A stretch of DNA of 23,322 bases from a virus, in the IMG/VR virus record IMGVR_UViG_3300023292_000289, positions 1 through 23,322 of that record; one strand, 5' to 3'. The notes beneath the pieces were generated by a model. That model saw nothing but the letters and a program-made list of their open reading frames with translations, did not search any database and was not told where the DNA came from. The translations under genes were made by a program, and so were the position numbers. Positions 6,380-11,448 of this stretch are shown in pieces. Positions within the stretch are counted from its first letter, which is position 1; each line of letters begins with the position of its first letter.

Positions 6380-6980
6380 CTTGTCCGTCCAAACTAAACA
6401 TTAGAGCAATTCTAGGTTTATCACTATTATTATAAACTGCATGAGCAAATCCTGTGTTCAAGAAATACGCTTTACCTGCTTCAAGATGAGTATCAAACAA
6501 ATGATTTCTTACTTTGAACGCATTTTTAACTTCAAAGTTTGTATAAATTGGTACAATAATTCTTACTGCATATGTTGGGTCATAATCAATATGCATAGGT
6601 ATTTCTGTTTGAGGCGCCAATTTTGTTATTCTTACGCGCATGACGGGCGCGAGAAACTGATCTGTGATTTCTTGAAAATAACTATCAATGAAATCTTCAG
6701 TCGGTTTTTTATAAAGCGCTTCTTCTTTTCTTCGAATTCGTTCTTTAATATTATCAGTGAATTCTAAAGGGGGTCCGTCTAATTCAGTTAAGTTAATCTG
6801 TTCAAAATTATCATATACGTTCTTCACCAATTCTGCGTGGTTTTCACATAGGGCAGGATTAGCAGTCATGACATCAATAAATTTATTAGAAATTTCATCA
6901 CACGCTTTTTGTAATTTTGGTAAATCTATCTTAATTTGATCTAGACTTTCATATGCCGGTAATTGATATTTTCTTCTCAT
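6360..6980 (-). CDS. Predicted 2OG/Fe(II)-dependent oxygenase (Asp/Asn hydroxylase-like)
   Basis: The frame is open to 7007, but the ATG at 6980 has GGAGG 4 nt upstream and an ATGA overlap with the aminotransferase stop, so I start there (206 residues). The core MRVRITKLAPQTEIPMHIDY gives His130-Ile-Asp132. AYFLNTGFAHAVYN gives distal His180, and KPRIALMF gives Arg190. This fits the aspartyl/asparaginyl beta-hydroxylase (cupin-like) branch. The first 100 residues are helical with no motif. It is the first oxygenase gene after the desaturase and aminotransferase genes in the same transcription unit. Confidence 0.78.
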   Translation of the reverse strand: MRRKYQLPAYESLDQIKIDLPKLQKACDEISNKFIDVMTANPALCENHAELVKNVYDNFEQINLTELDGPPLEFTDNIKERIRRKEEALYKKPTEDFIDSYFQEITDQFLAPVMRVRITKLAPQTEIPMHIDYDPTYAVRIIVPIYTNFEVKNAFKVRNHLFDTHLEAGKAYFLNTGFAHAVYNNSDKPRIALMFSLDGQDDLAAI

Positions 6981-7822
6981 AATTCCTCCAATAATGGGGT
7001 TATGCACAATCGTGCTTTAGTTCCATTTCTTCGTCTTCTTATATAATACTTATCCTCTGATGTAGCAATAATACAAGAATCACTAGGTTCTAAATCATAT
7101 TTTTGACAAACTAATAATTGATATGGTATTAAAAGTTCGTGTAAATAATCGGGCGGATATCGCTCCATAATTTCATCAATAAGTTCTGTAGTTGCATAAT
7201 TCCAGCAACCAAATGACTGGGTATGTTTTAATGTAGCGTGGGGTTTCTTTGAATATACAACTCCAGCTCTTTGACCGATAAGACCCCACCCCTTACTAAA
7301 ACTAAACATGATTTGTTCGGTATTTTTAGGAATGCGCGTTTGACGTATTTCTGTGGAACCAACGTAAGCGCAATCTAGAATAACAGGACACCCGATAGCA
7401 TCAATAGCATCTATATCTTCATCAGAAAGAAAGTTACCATCTATAGCAGACGGATTACTTATATAAAGAACTTTATTAGACCATAAGTGATCGAGAGTTA
7501 CTTTATACCCAACGCCACCGACCATATGTGGCCATTCGTAATCTCCTATCAAAGATTGCCATGGTCTGGTTTCTGATAATTTCCACAGATTTATAGCTTC
7601 AGTAGCTCCGGCTGTTATATAAGAATATTCAAAGTCCGCGGTATCTACAATATCACTTATCCATTTTCTGTGGTGAAATAGAACATATGCTAAATAATCT
7701 TCGATCTGTTTTGGTCTAGGATACGTATCGCCGAGAGATATTGTATCTAGGGTCTTTTTTATACTATCACTCGTTGGGGCAAACACATATTGATTATTTT
7801 TTAACGAAGAACTTTTCAGCAA
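6977..7822 (-). CDS. PLP-dependent aminotransferase-like protein (short)
   Basis: The fold-type I aminotransferase signature is clear: ITAGATEAINLW (PLP phosphate region), YISNPSAIDG (the NP.N.TG motif with Asn123), VILDCAYVGS (Asp150 and Tyr153), and MFSFSKGWGLIGQRAGVVY, where Lys177 is the Schiff-base lysine. With 281 residues it is about 100 shorter than typical class I/II enzymes, mostly at the C-terminal domain. The start is a TTG at 7822, chosen because GGAGG lies 5 nt upstream; it overlaps the desaturase gene by 29 bp. The gene is coupled by ATGA to the first oxygenase. It may make or consume an amino acid or amine that feeds the oxygenases, which is an inference. Confidence 0.75.
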   Translation of the reverse strand: MLKSSSLKNNQYVFAPTSDSIKKTLDTISLGDTYPRPKQIEDYLAYVLFHHRKWISDIVDTADFEYSYITAGATEAINLWKLSETRPWQSLIGDYEWPHMVGGVGYKVTLDHLWSNKVLYISNPSAIDGNFLSDEDIDAIDAIGCPVILDCAYVGSTEIRQTRIPKNTEQIMFSFSKGWGLIGQRAGVVYSKKPHATLKHTQSFGCWNYATTELIDEIMERYPPDYLHELLIPYQLLVCQKYDLEPSDSCIIATSEDKYYIRRRRNGTKARLCITPLLEEL

Positions 7823-8432
7823 GGTAACCTCCAATGTCGTATTTTCCTAATCTAATACGTCTATAATTATCATGATGATTTTTGTGATATCCCTCGCCCG
7901 CGACAATTAGATTCAAGATTGGGACATTGCGTACTTCAGTTGGATCTACATGACACGCTGTGTTGATTAAACCAAAACCTATTTTTGCAACGATGAATGG
8001 TATTAAAACAAAACCTAAAAAGAGATATGGACTAATAAGAAATGTTACTATCCATATGACAGCAGCTATCTTAAACCAATGTTTATGACAAAACACAAGT
8101 CGTGGATTTTTATATAAATCTCGAGCATATTTTAAGGGTATTTTTGGAACTGACCAAGTAGTGGAAAGTACTTTCCAAAAGCCGACATGAGCTGGGGCAT
8201 GAGGATCTTTTTCTGTTCCAGAGTAAGCATGGTGCATTCTGTGTGATGCGATCCAACCAATAGGCGATCTGATCACAGCAACCATTAACATAAAGAGTCC
8301 TACGTTTTCAAACCAAACTGGAACATCAAACTGTTTATGACAATAGTGTCTATGTAATAGAATTGATGCTCCAAAATGTGAAATAATCTCAGACCATATT
8401 ATACCTAATATTATTGTAATTAAAAGAGTCAT
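7794..8432 (-). CDS. Membrane fatty acid desaturase (acyl desaturase family)
   Basis: All three histidine boxes of the integral-membrane acyl desaturases are present: HRHYCH (27-32), HRMHH (64-68) and HKNHH (183-187). Hydrophobic segments lie at about 3-22, 43-60 and 122-152. At 212 residues it is shorter than usual, but it keeps the core from box 1 to box 3. The enzyme would introduce a double bond into host acyl chains using O2 and a diiron centre. Desaturases occur in several marine T4-like phages and are thought to change membrane fluidity during infection. A late-type GATAAATA motif lies about 20 bp before its ATG, so it heads the accessory unit that continues into the aminotransferase and oxygenase genes. 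Confidence 0.9.
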   Translation of the reverse strand: MTLLITIILGIIWSEIISHFGASILLHRHYCHKQFDVPVWFENVGLFMLMVAVIRSPIGWIASHRMHHAYSGTEKDPHAPAHVGFWKVLSTTWSVPKIPLKYARDLYKNPRLVFCHKHWFKIAAVIWIVTFLISPYLFLGFVLIPFIVAKIGFGLINTACHVDPTEVRNVPILNLIVAGEGYHKNHHDNYRRIRLGKYDIGGYLAEKFFVKK

Positions 8433-8450
8433 GTAACATCCTGTTTATTC

Positions 8451-8458
8451 TATTTATC
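8451..8458 (-). promoter_or_regulatory. T4-type late promoter motif GATAAATA
   Basis: GATAAATA lies 19 bp upstream of the desaturase ATG and directly after the terminator at 8464-8493, so a new transcript is expected to start here. The octamer matches the NATAAATA late element of T4-like phages. Confidence 0.5.
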
Positions 8459-8463
8459 ACGCA

Positions 8464-8493
8464 TAAAAATGGGAAGCTAACCGTTGGCTTCCC
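8464..8493 (-). terminator. Rho-independent terminator
   Basis: On the minus strand GGGAAGC (8493-8487) pairs perfectly with GCTTCCC (8477-8471) across a 9 nt loop and is followed by ATTTTTA. It lies 45 bp after the stop of the outer-membrane-like gene at 8539-8892 and separates it from the desaturase unit. Confidence 0.8.
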
Positions 8494-8538
8494 GCGGATC
8501 TATTAAGCGATCAACCCATTCTAGTAACGGAGGAGGTG

Positions 8539-8892
8539 CTAGAATTCGAGTGAGGCACCGACATAGAAGTCGCCCCAATTTACATCTGCATCAACCGTAG
8601 TATAACCATATAGAGTTACACCCTCTGCAGAATATTCAACGCCAAGTTCAGCTACGCCAAAATCGATGTCCTGTAGATCAAAAACGGTTTCTGCATAAAC
8701 AGAGAAATCGTCATATGAGTAATTAAGATTTGCGGTATAGTTTACAGCAAGCTCTTCAGTAGTGACATTATATTCTGCTGCGACAGTATTGTCAAGAGCA
8801 AAATCATAACCAAGATCGAAAGCACTTGCAGTAGAAGCTACACCAGCGAGTCCGAGAACAGCAACTGCTGCCAATAGTACATTTTTCATCAT
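8539..8892 (-). CDS. Small outer-membrane beta-barrel-like protein
   Basis: The 117-residue product begins with a strong signal peptide (MMKNVLLAAVAVLGLAGVASTASA, cleavage after residue 24). The mature 93 residues consist of alternating polar/hydrophobic strands rich in Tyr, Val, Asp and Thr, and end YVGASLEF. A C-terminal Phe with alternating hydrophobics is the usual BAM recognition signal of outer-membrane barrels. The number of strands (about 6-8) is small for a pore. Its own late-type promoter motif (8929) and strong terminator (8464) indicate a separately and perhaps highly expressed gene. Roles that fit are receptor masking against superinfection or an outer-membrane change at lysis; neither is shown. 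It is strongly acidic and resembles host porin/OmpA-like repeats rather than a virion protein. Confidence 0.75.
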   Translation of the reverse strand: MMKNVLLAAVAVLGLAGVASTASAFDLGYDFALDNTVAAEYNVTTEELAVNYTANLNYSYDDFSVYAETVFDLQDIDFGVAELGVEYSAEGVTLYGYTTVDADVNWGDFYVGASLEF

Positions 8893-8928
8893 AAATTCCT
8901 TTTGTGTTTGATGATTTGGTAACGGATT

Positions 8929-8936
8929 TATTTATG
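8929..8936 (-). promoter_or_regulatory. T4-type late promoter motif CATAAATA
   Basis: CATAAATA lies 37 bp upstream of the ATG of the beta-barrel gene at 8892, in the 94 bp gap after the GapR-like gene. The gene's binding site AAGGA follows downstream. Together with the terminator at 8464 this defines a one-gene late transcript. Confidence 0.55.
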
Positions 8937-8986
8937 TCCCAATACTCCGTTCAATAATGAGACAAATTCTTCATGTGACTATTTTA

Positions 8987-9238
8987 TCACATTCCCAACG
9001 CTTCTTTGTAAAGTTCAAGAATGGCTTCGGTTTCAGAAACTGACTGAGGATCTTTCTTCCGAAGTGCTACCAACATGCGGATAATCTTAGTATCATACCC
9101 ACGAGATTTGGCCTCGGCCATCACCTCCTTCTCTTGGTCCAAGAGATCTTTTCGCTCAGATTCAAGTCGTTCATAACGTTCTATAAAACTGCGAAGTTCT
9201 CCAGCGGTTACTCGATATTGACTTTCTGTTTCACTCAT
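8987..9238 (-). CDS. GapR-like DNA-binding protein (DUF2312)
   Basis: The 83-residue protein is a near full-length match in layout to the alphaproteobacterial GapR/DUF2312 family. An N-terminal SQYRVTAGELRSFIERYERLE is followed by a charged coiled coil with KEVMAEAKSRGYDTKIIRMLVALRKKD, and it ends EAILELYKEALGM. GapR is a nucleoid-associated protein that clamps overtwisted, AT-rich DNA ahead of replication and transcription and helps topoisomerases. A phage copy could organise phage DNA, relieve positive supercoils during replication, or displace the host protein. It lies 3 bp after the gene at 9242-9427 and downstream of the tmRNA, so it is probably on the same transcript as the tmRNA precursor. 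Confidence 0.88.
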   Translation of the reverse strand: MSETESQYRVTAGELRSFIERYERLESERKDLLDQEKEVMAEAKSRGYDTKIIRMLVALRKKDPQSVSETEAILELYKEALGM

Positions 9239-9241
9239 AAT

Positions 9242-9427
9242 CTAATTCCATCCAATTTGTTTAGACGCAGCAGTATGTTCCACTGGCCCTGGGTATTTCT
9301 TTTTAATTTCTTCCTGGAACATTTTATATTGTTCAGGGTCAGAAAACATAGGATCTCCCATAGGAGCAAACCTCTGTTTATTTAACAACACCAAATAAGT
9401 GGCGTTTTCAAACCATTCTTTATCCAT
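9242..9427 (-). CDS. Hypothetical small protein (61 aa)
   Basis: The ATG at 9427 has CGGAG 7 nt upstream and begins about 20 bp after the last predicted stem of the tmRNA. The protein (MDKEWFENATYLVLLNKQRF...) is rich in Phe, Tyr, Met and Pro, with no membrane segment and no cysteine. The fragment GDPMFSDPEQYKMFQEEIKKKYPG looks like a helix preceded by a Pro-rich turn. No family is recognised. Its place between tmRNA and GapR-like genes, with tight spacing, makes it a real gene in the same unit. Confidence 0.6.
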   Translation of the reverse strand: MDKEWFENATYLVLLNKQRFAPMGDPMFSDPEQYKMFQEEIKKKYPGPVEHTAASKQIGWN

Positions 9428-9489
9428 AATATATCTCCGTGAATTTGTGAGCCCGTTCTGTTGCTAGGTGGAACTCATACCCCATAGAA

Positions 9490-9534
9490 TCACGCTGCTA
9501 GGCGTAGTTCCATAGGTGCTTTGTTATCGTTTGC
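9490..9534 (-). other. tmRNA proteolysis-tag reading frame
   Basis: Resume codon GCA at 9534-9532, then ANDNKAPMELRLAA and TGA at 9492-9490. The ANDN start is shared with many alphaproteobacterial tags, and the LAA end is the ClpX/ClpA recognition type. The basic insertion MELR before LAA is unusual to my knowledge. Confidence 0.88.
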
Positions 9535-9618
9535 ACTTACGTGTTTTGAGCCGATATGGTGTGCTCATCCAGTAATCTCCACTTCATCCCCAACGCCTGT
9601 CGATCCTATTTCGACCCC

Positions 9619-9743
9619 AGCAAAAATATTATTTTACTTCAACAGCGTAGCTCAGGCAGCATAGCCGTATCTATTATGTATCCCGCTAGGGACCTCTTTT
9701 CCTCATCCATCTTCTACTCTTGGAAGAGAGGTAATAATATTCA
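9619..9743 (-). other. tmRNA intervening segment joining the two pieces
   Basis: This 125 nt segment lies between the encoded CCA and the first base of the coding piece and must be cut out to give mature two-piece tmRNA. Near its two ends AATATTATT (9740-9732) and AATAATATT (about 9633-9625) are exact reverse complements, so the segment can extend the acceptor stem as a long helix. Inside, GTCCC-TAGC-GGGAT forms a small hairpin. It contains no ORF or tRNA that I can support. Confidence 0.75.
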
Positions 9744-9862
9744 TGGTGGAGTCGCTGGGTACCGCCCCCAGGTCCAGAACATCTTTGTGTCGTTTCATCG
9801 ACTACATATTCCCGTTTAAGGGAAACTTATCATTTCTAAATCCTAACTTTAGAGTAATACTC

Positions 9863-9879
9863 TATTTATATTATTTATA
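9863..9879 (-). promoter_or_regulatory. Tandem late promoter motifs (two TATAAATA)
   Basis: TATAAATA occurs twice, at 9879-9872 and 9870-9863, just upstream of the tmRNA acceptor piece and partly overlapping the -10 of the early-type promoter. Both copies equal the T4 late consensus exactly. They would allow tmRNA transcription late in infection. In such AT-rich DNA one copy could be chance; two in this position are less likely to be. Confidence 0.55.
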
Positions 9880-9910
9880 TAATATCACACTCTAAGTGGA
9901 TTGTAAACCC
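9879..9910 (-). promoter_or_regulatory. Early-type promoter P3 (tmRNA unit)
   Basis: GGGTTTACA (9910-9902), then exactly 17 bp, then TATTAT (9884-9879), with TGTGA before the -10. The expected start near 9872 is about 45 nt before the tmRNA acceptor piece. It begins 4 bp after the stop codon of the gene at 9915-10055. Confidence 0.75.
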
Positions 9911-9914
9911 CCAT

Positions 9915-10055
9915 TTACCAAATATAGGGTTTATCTTTTTGGTGGACTATTTCATATCCGCGATCTTCCCAACCTTTTGCTTCATCCTCAAATTCAACAT
10001 ATCCAGCTACATATTCACCAGCTTGATCGGTACCAATTACCCAATATTTTTTCAT
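9915..10055 (-). CDS. Hypothetical small protein (46 aa)
   Basis: The ATG at 10055 overlaps the stop of the upstream gene as ATGA, and the frame ends with TAA at 9915-9917 immediately before the tmRNA promoter. The product begins MKKYWVIGTDQAGEYVAGYV and ends HQKDKPYIW. It looks like a compact alpha/beta peptide with many aromatic and acidic residues. The tight coupling at both ends supports a real gene although it is only 46 codons. Family and function are unknown. Confidence 0.65.
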   Translation of the reverse strand: MKKYWVIGTDQAGEYVAGYVEFEDEAKGWEDRGYEIVHQKDKPYIW

Positions 10056-10312
10056 CCGGCGCAATCTTTATTAATATTTTTCATAACTTCTAAATCGGTA
10101 TATGGATAGGTTGCAGCTACAATGGTTGCTTGCATCCAACCTAACCATCTACATTTTTTAGTGTCGCTCATGCTTTTGGAATCTCTAGACCAACGAAACC
10201 ACATATCTTCTATATGTTCATAGGTCATTTCTTTACATGGGGCTTCTCTCCAATTATTCTTTTGCTGGAAAGCAACATTTCTTGTTAGCTGACCCGCTCG
10301 ATCTATATTCAT
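10052..10312 (-). CDS. Conserved-looking phage protein (86 aa), function unknown
   Basis: The 86-residue protein starts MNIDRAGQLTRNVAFQQKNNW and contains APCKEMTYEHIEDMWFRWSRD, a Trp-rich helix, then KKCRWLGWMQATIVAATYPYTDLEVMKNINKDCAG. Three cysteines (30, 58, 84 approximately) are spread out and do not form a zinc motif. It is coupled by ATGA to the genes on both sides, so four small genes (10730 to 9915) are read as one cassette. It looks like a helical helper or inhibitor protein, but I cannot assign it to a family. Confidence 0.65.
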   Translation of the reverse strand: MNIDRAGQLTRNVAFQQKNNWREAPCKEMTYEHIEDMWFRWSRDSKSMSDTKKCRWLGWMQATIVAATYPYTDLEVMKNINKDCAG

Positions 10313-10557
10313 AGATGTTCCCCGCGTTCATGCATTTCAATTAGGTCTTGCGCAAAGAATTTGATTTTATTCAAATCATATAATGTCGATGCACCGTCCT
10401 TTTCCCCGAGTCGATAACACGATTTAAAAATATCACCGCGTGACTTACTCATCGCTTTGTGTGATATTAAATGTCGTAGTTCGCTCGCGTGATCGGGTAG
10501 TTCATAATAGGATGTTGACAATCCTGTTGATACAATTTTCTTTTTTTCTTTTATCAT
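10309..10557 (-). CDS. Small phage protein, weak resemblance to DUF3310
   Basis: The 82-residue protein has the pattern TSYYELPDHASELRHLI...MSKSRGDIFKSCYRLGEKDG...LYDLNKIKFFAQDLIE. The combination of an early Tyr-Tyr/Leu-Pro, a G-I-F-K-x-x-Y-R-x-G-x-K block and a final helix resembles the DUF3310 family of small phage proteins. That family is associated with nucleotide metabolism in T7-like phages. The match is by eye only. It is coupled by ATGA to both neighbours in the small-gene cassette downstream of the cell wall hydrolase. Confidence 0.6.
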   Translation of the reverse strand: MIKEKKKIVSTGLSTSYYELPDHASELRHLISHKAMSKSRGDIFKSCYRLGEKDGASTLYDLNKIKFFAQDLIEMHERGEHL

Positions 10558-10730
10558 GCTTTAATCAATATTCTTTCTTTTTCATAAATTTTTTGAAGCA
10601 ACAAATAGTTGCCTGTAATTTCAATCTTCTCACCATTATCACAATAACCAATTAAAACATTTCTTTTTTCATGAGAAAATTGAAATCTAATATTGTCGTA
10701 GTCCCCACCGGAATTTTGATATGCTGCCAT
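10554..10730 (-). CDS. Hypothetical small protein (58 aa)
   Basis: The ATG at 10730 has AGAGGA with a 5 nt spacer and follows the hydrolase stop by one base. The frame ends in an ATGA overlap with the next gene. The product begins MAAYQNSGGDYDNIRFQFSH and continues KRNVLIGYCDNGEKIEITGNYLLLQKIYEKERILIKA, probably a small beta-sheet followed by a helix. No family is recognised. The strong binding site and the coupling make it a real gene despite its size. Confidence 0.7.
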   Translation of the reverse strand: MAAYQNSGGDYDNIRFQFSHEKRNVLIGYCDNGEKIEITGNYLLLQKIYEKERILIKA

Positions 10731-10731
10731 G

Positions 10732-11175
10732 TTATCCTCTGTAAAAAATATGTTTACCTATTATGGCGACTCTATCAAAACTAGGGACCCAATAGGGGTT
10801 TGCGTAATTAGCGTGATAATATGTAGCTCCATATGTAGGATCATCAAAATATTCATAATTTTCATATAAATCTTTTGCGATGGTATAAGCGATTTGATAT
10901 GCAATTGGCTCTGCTGGAATATCAGATTTACCATCATGGGTCCAGCTGAATTGTTCTGTTTGCCAAACTACTTTACATACTGTATCGCGAAATCCATTAG
11001 CATCTCTACGATTAAGAGTTACCCAAGCCACTGCGACTTGACCATCTATATCTTCGCTTCGTGCTTCAAAATATATGTTATCAGCGAGACATTTGATTTC
11101 ATCTGCTGAATCTGCTAAAACTGGTGTCCCCAGTCCGAGGACTAAGGACACTGCTGCTATTTTAAGTTTGTTCAT
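10732..11175 (-). CDS. Secreted cell wall hydrolase, SleB/CwlJ family
   Basis: The 147-residue protein has a signal peptide (residues 1-21, cleavage after PVLA) and then the complete Hydrolase_2 (SleB) domain: CLADNIYFEARSEDIDGQVAVAWVTLNR with the catalytic Glu37, TVCKVVWQTEQFSW, GATYYHANY and the end GKHIFYRG. The family cleaves peptidoglycan as a lytic transglycosylase. Export by the host Sec system would place it in the periplasm without a holin, so it may be an endolysin of the signal-peptide type or help wall remodelling. Its ATG has AGGAG 6 nt upstream. Early-type promoter P4 lies directly before it and a possible late motif just upstream of that. Confidence 0.88.
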   Translation of the reverse strand: MNKLKIAAVSLVLGLGTPVLADSADEIKCLADNIYFEARSEDIDGQVAVAWVTLNRRDANGFRDTVCKVVWQTEQFSWTHDGKSDIPAEPIAYQIAYTIAKDLYENYEYFDDPTYGATYYHANYANPYWVPSFDRVAIIGKHIFYRG

Positions 11176-11194
11176 TTTCTGCTCCTATAGTACT

Positions 11195-11226
11195 AATATA
11201 AGTGTTCTGGAGTAGAATGTAAACCC
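11195..11226 (-). promoter_or_regulatory. Early-type promoter P4 (cell wall hydrolase)
   Basis: GGGTTTACA (11226-11218), 17 bp, then TATATT (11200-11195). The predicted start near 11188 gives a leader of about 12 nt that contains the AGGAG site of the hydrolase. It lies 12 bp after the stop of the gene at 11239-11448. Confidence 0.7.
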
Positions 11227-11235
11227 CCTTTTGGT

Positions 11236-11243
11236 TATTTATT
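11236..11243 (-). promoter_or_regulatory. Possible late promoter motif AATAAATA
   Basis: AATAAATA covers the last codons and stop of the gene at 11239-11448 and stands 61 bp before the hydrolase ATG. A lysis-type gene would be expected to have late expression, but a single octamer overlapping coding sequence is weak evidence. Confidence 0.25.
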
Positions 11244-11448
11244 CCATAAGAGGTTTATAGCCAAGCGCCCAATTTTCAGCTTTATCTTCGACAATATTTA
11301 CCGGATCTCCAGCAAATTCCTCATCAAAGAATTTATTACCAACACCGTCAAAATATTCGATGTTATAGTTACCCGTTTTTTCATCGAGTTTAACAATAGC
11401 CTTACCTTGGCTATTTTCTGCTTTATGGGTTGAGATTATTCTAGACAT
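11239..11448 (-). CDS. Hypothetical small protein (69 aa)
   Basis: The ATG at 11448 shares its A with the ThyX stop codon (TAATG), so translation is coupled to thyX. The product MSRIISTHKAENSQGKAIVKLDEKTGNYNIEYFDGVGNKFFDEEF... looks like a small beta-sandwich with a final helix (ENWALGYKPLME). It is acidic, without cysteine or membrane segment. I do not recognise it. It is the last gene of the replication unit before promoter P4. Confidence 0.62.
   Translation of the reverse strand: MSRIISTHKAENSQGKAIVKLDEKTGNYNIEYFDGVGNKFFDEEFAGDPVNIVEDKAENWALGYKPLME

Larger units (their letters stand above)
9448..9828 (-). ncRNA. ssrA: tmRNA, circularly permuted two-piece type (alpha-tmRNA)
   Basis: On the minus strand the acceptor piece comes first (about 9828-9744). 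It has a TTCCC/GGGAA hairpin (9822-9809), a stretch resembling the 3' tRNA-like part of tmRNAs (ATGTAGTCGATG...GATGTTCTGGACC), the T arm CTGGG-GGCGGTA-CCCAG, and the end CGACTCCACCA with encoded CCA (9746-9744). After a 125 nt intervening segment the coding piece starts at 9618 with GGGGTCG. This pairs with CGACTCC to a full 7 bp acceptor stem in which the third pair is G-U, the alanine identity element. The tag frame (9534-9490) reads ANDNKAPMELRLAA then TGA. A GAGTTC/GGGCTC stem (9476-9449) marks the probable 3' end. The tmRNA with SmpB would rescue stalled ribosomes and tag proteins for ClpXP-type proteolysis. Exact ends are estimates. Confidence 0.93.

Noticed and set aside
7823-7834. TTG at 7834 as start of the aminotransferase
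   Set aside because: The GGAGG site overlaps this codon and is correctly spaced only for the TTG at 7822.
9619-9743. A tRNA gene hidden in the tmRNA intervening segment
   Set aside because: Only short hairpins can be formed; there is no T arm, anticodon arm or CCA of its own.
9556-10093. Plus-strand open frames of 87 and 65 codons across the tmRNA region and adjacent genes
   Set aside because: They run antisense to the tmRNA and to small coupled genes, have no ribosome binding site, and their translations look random.
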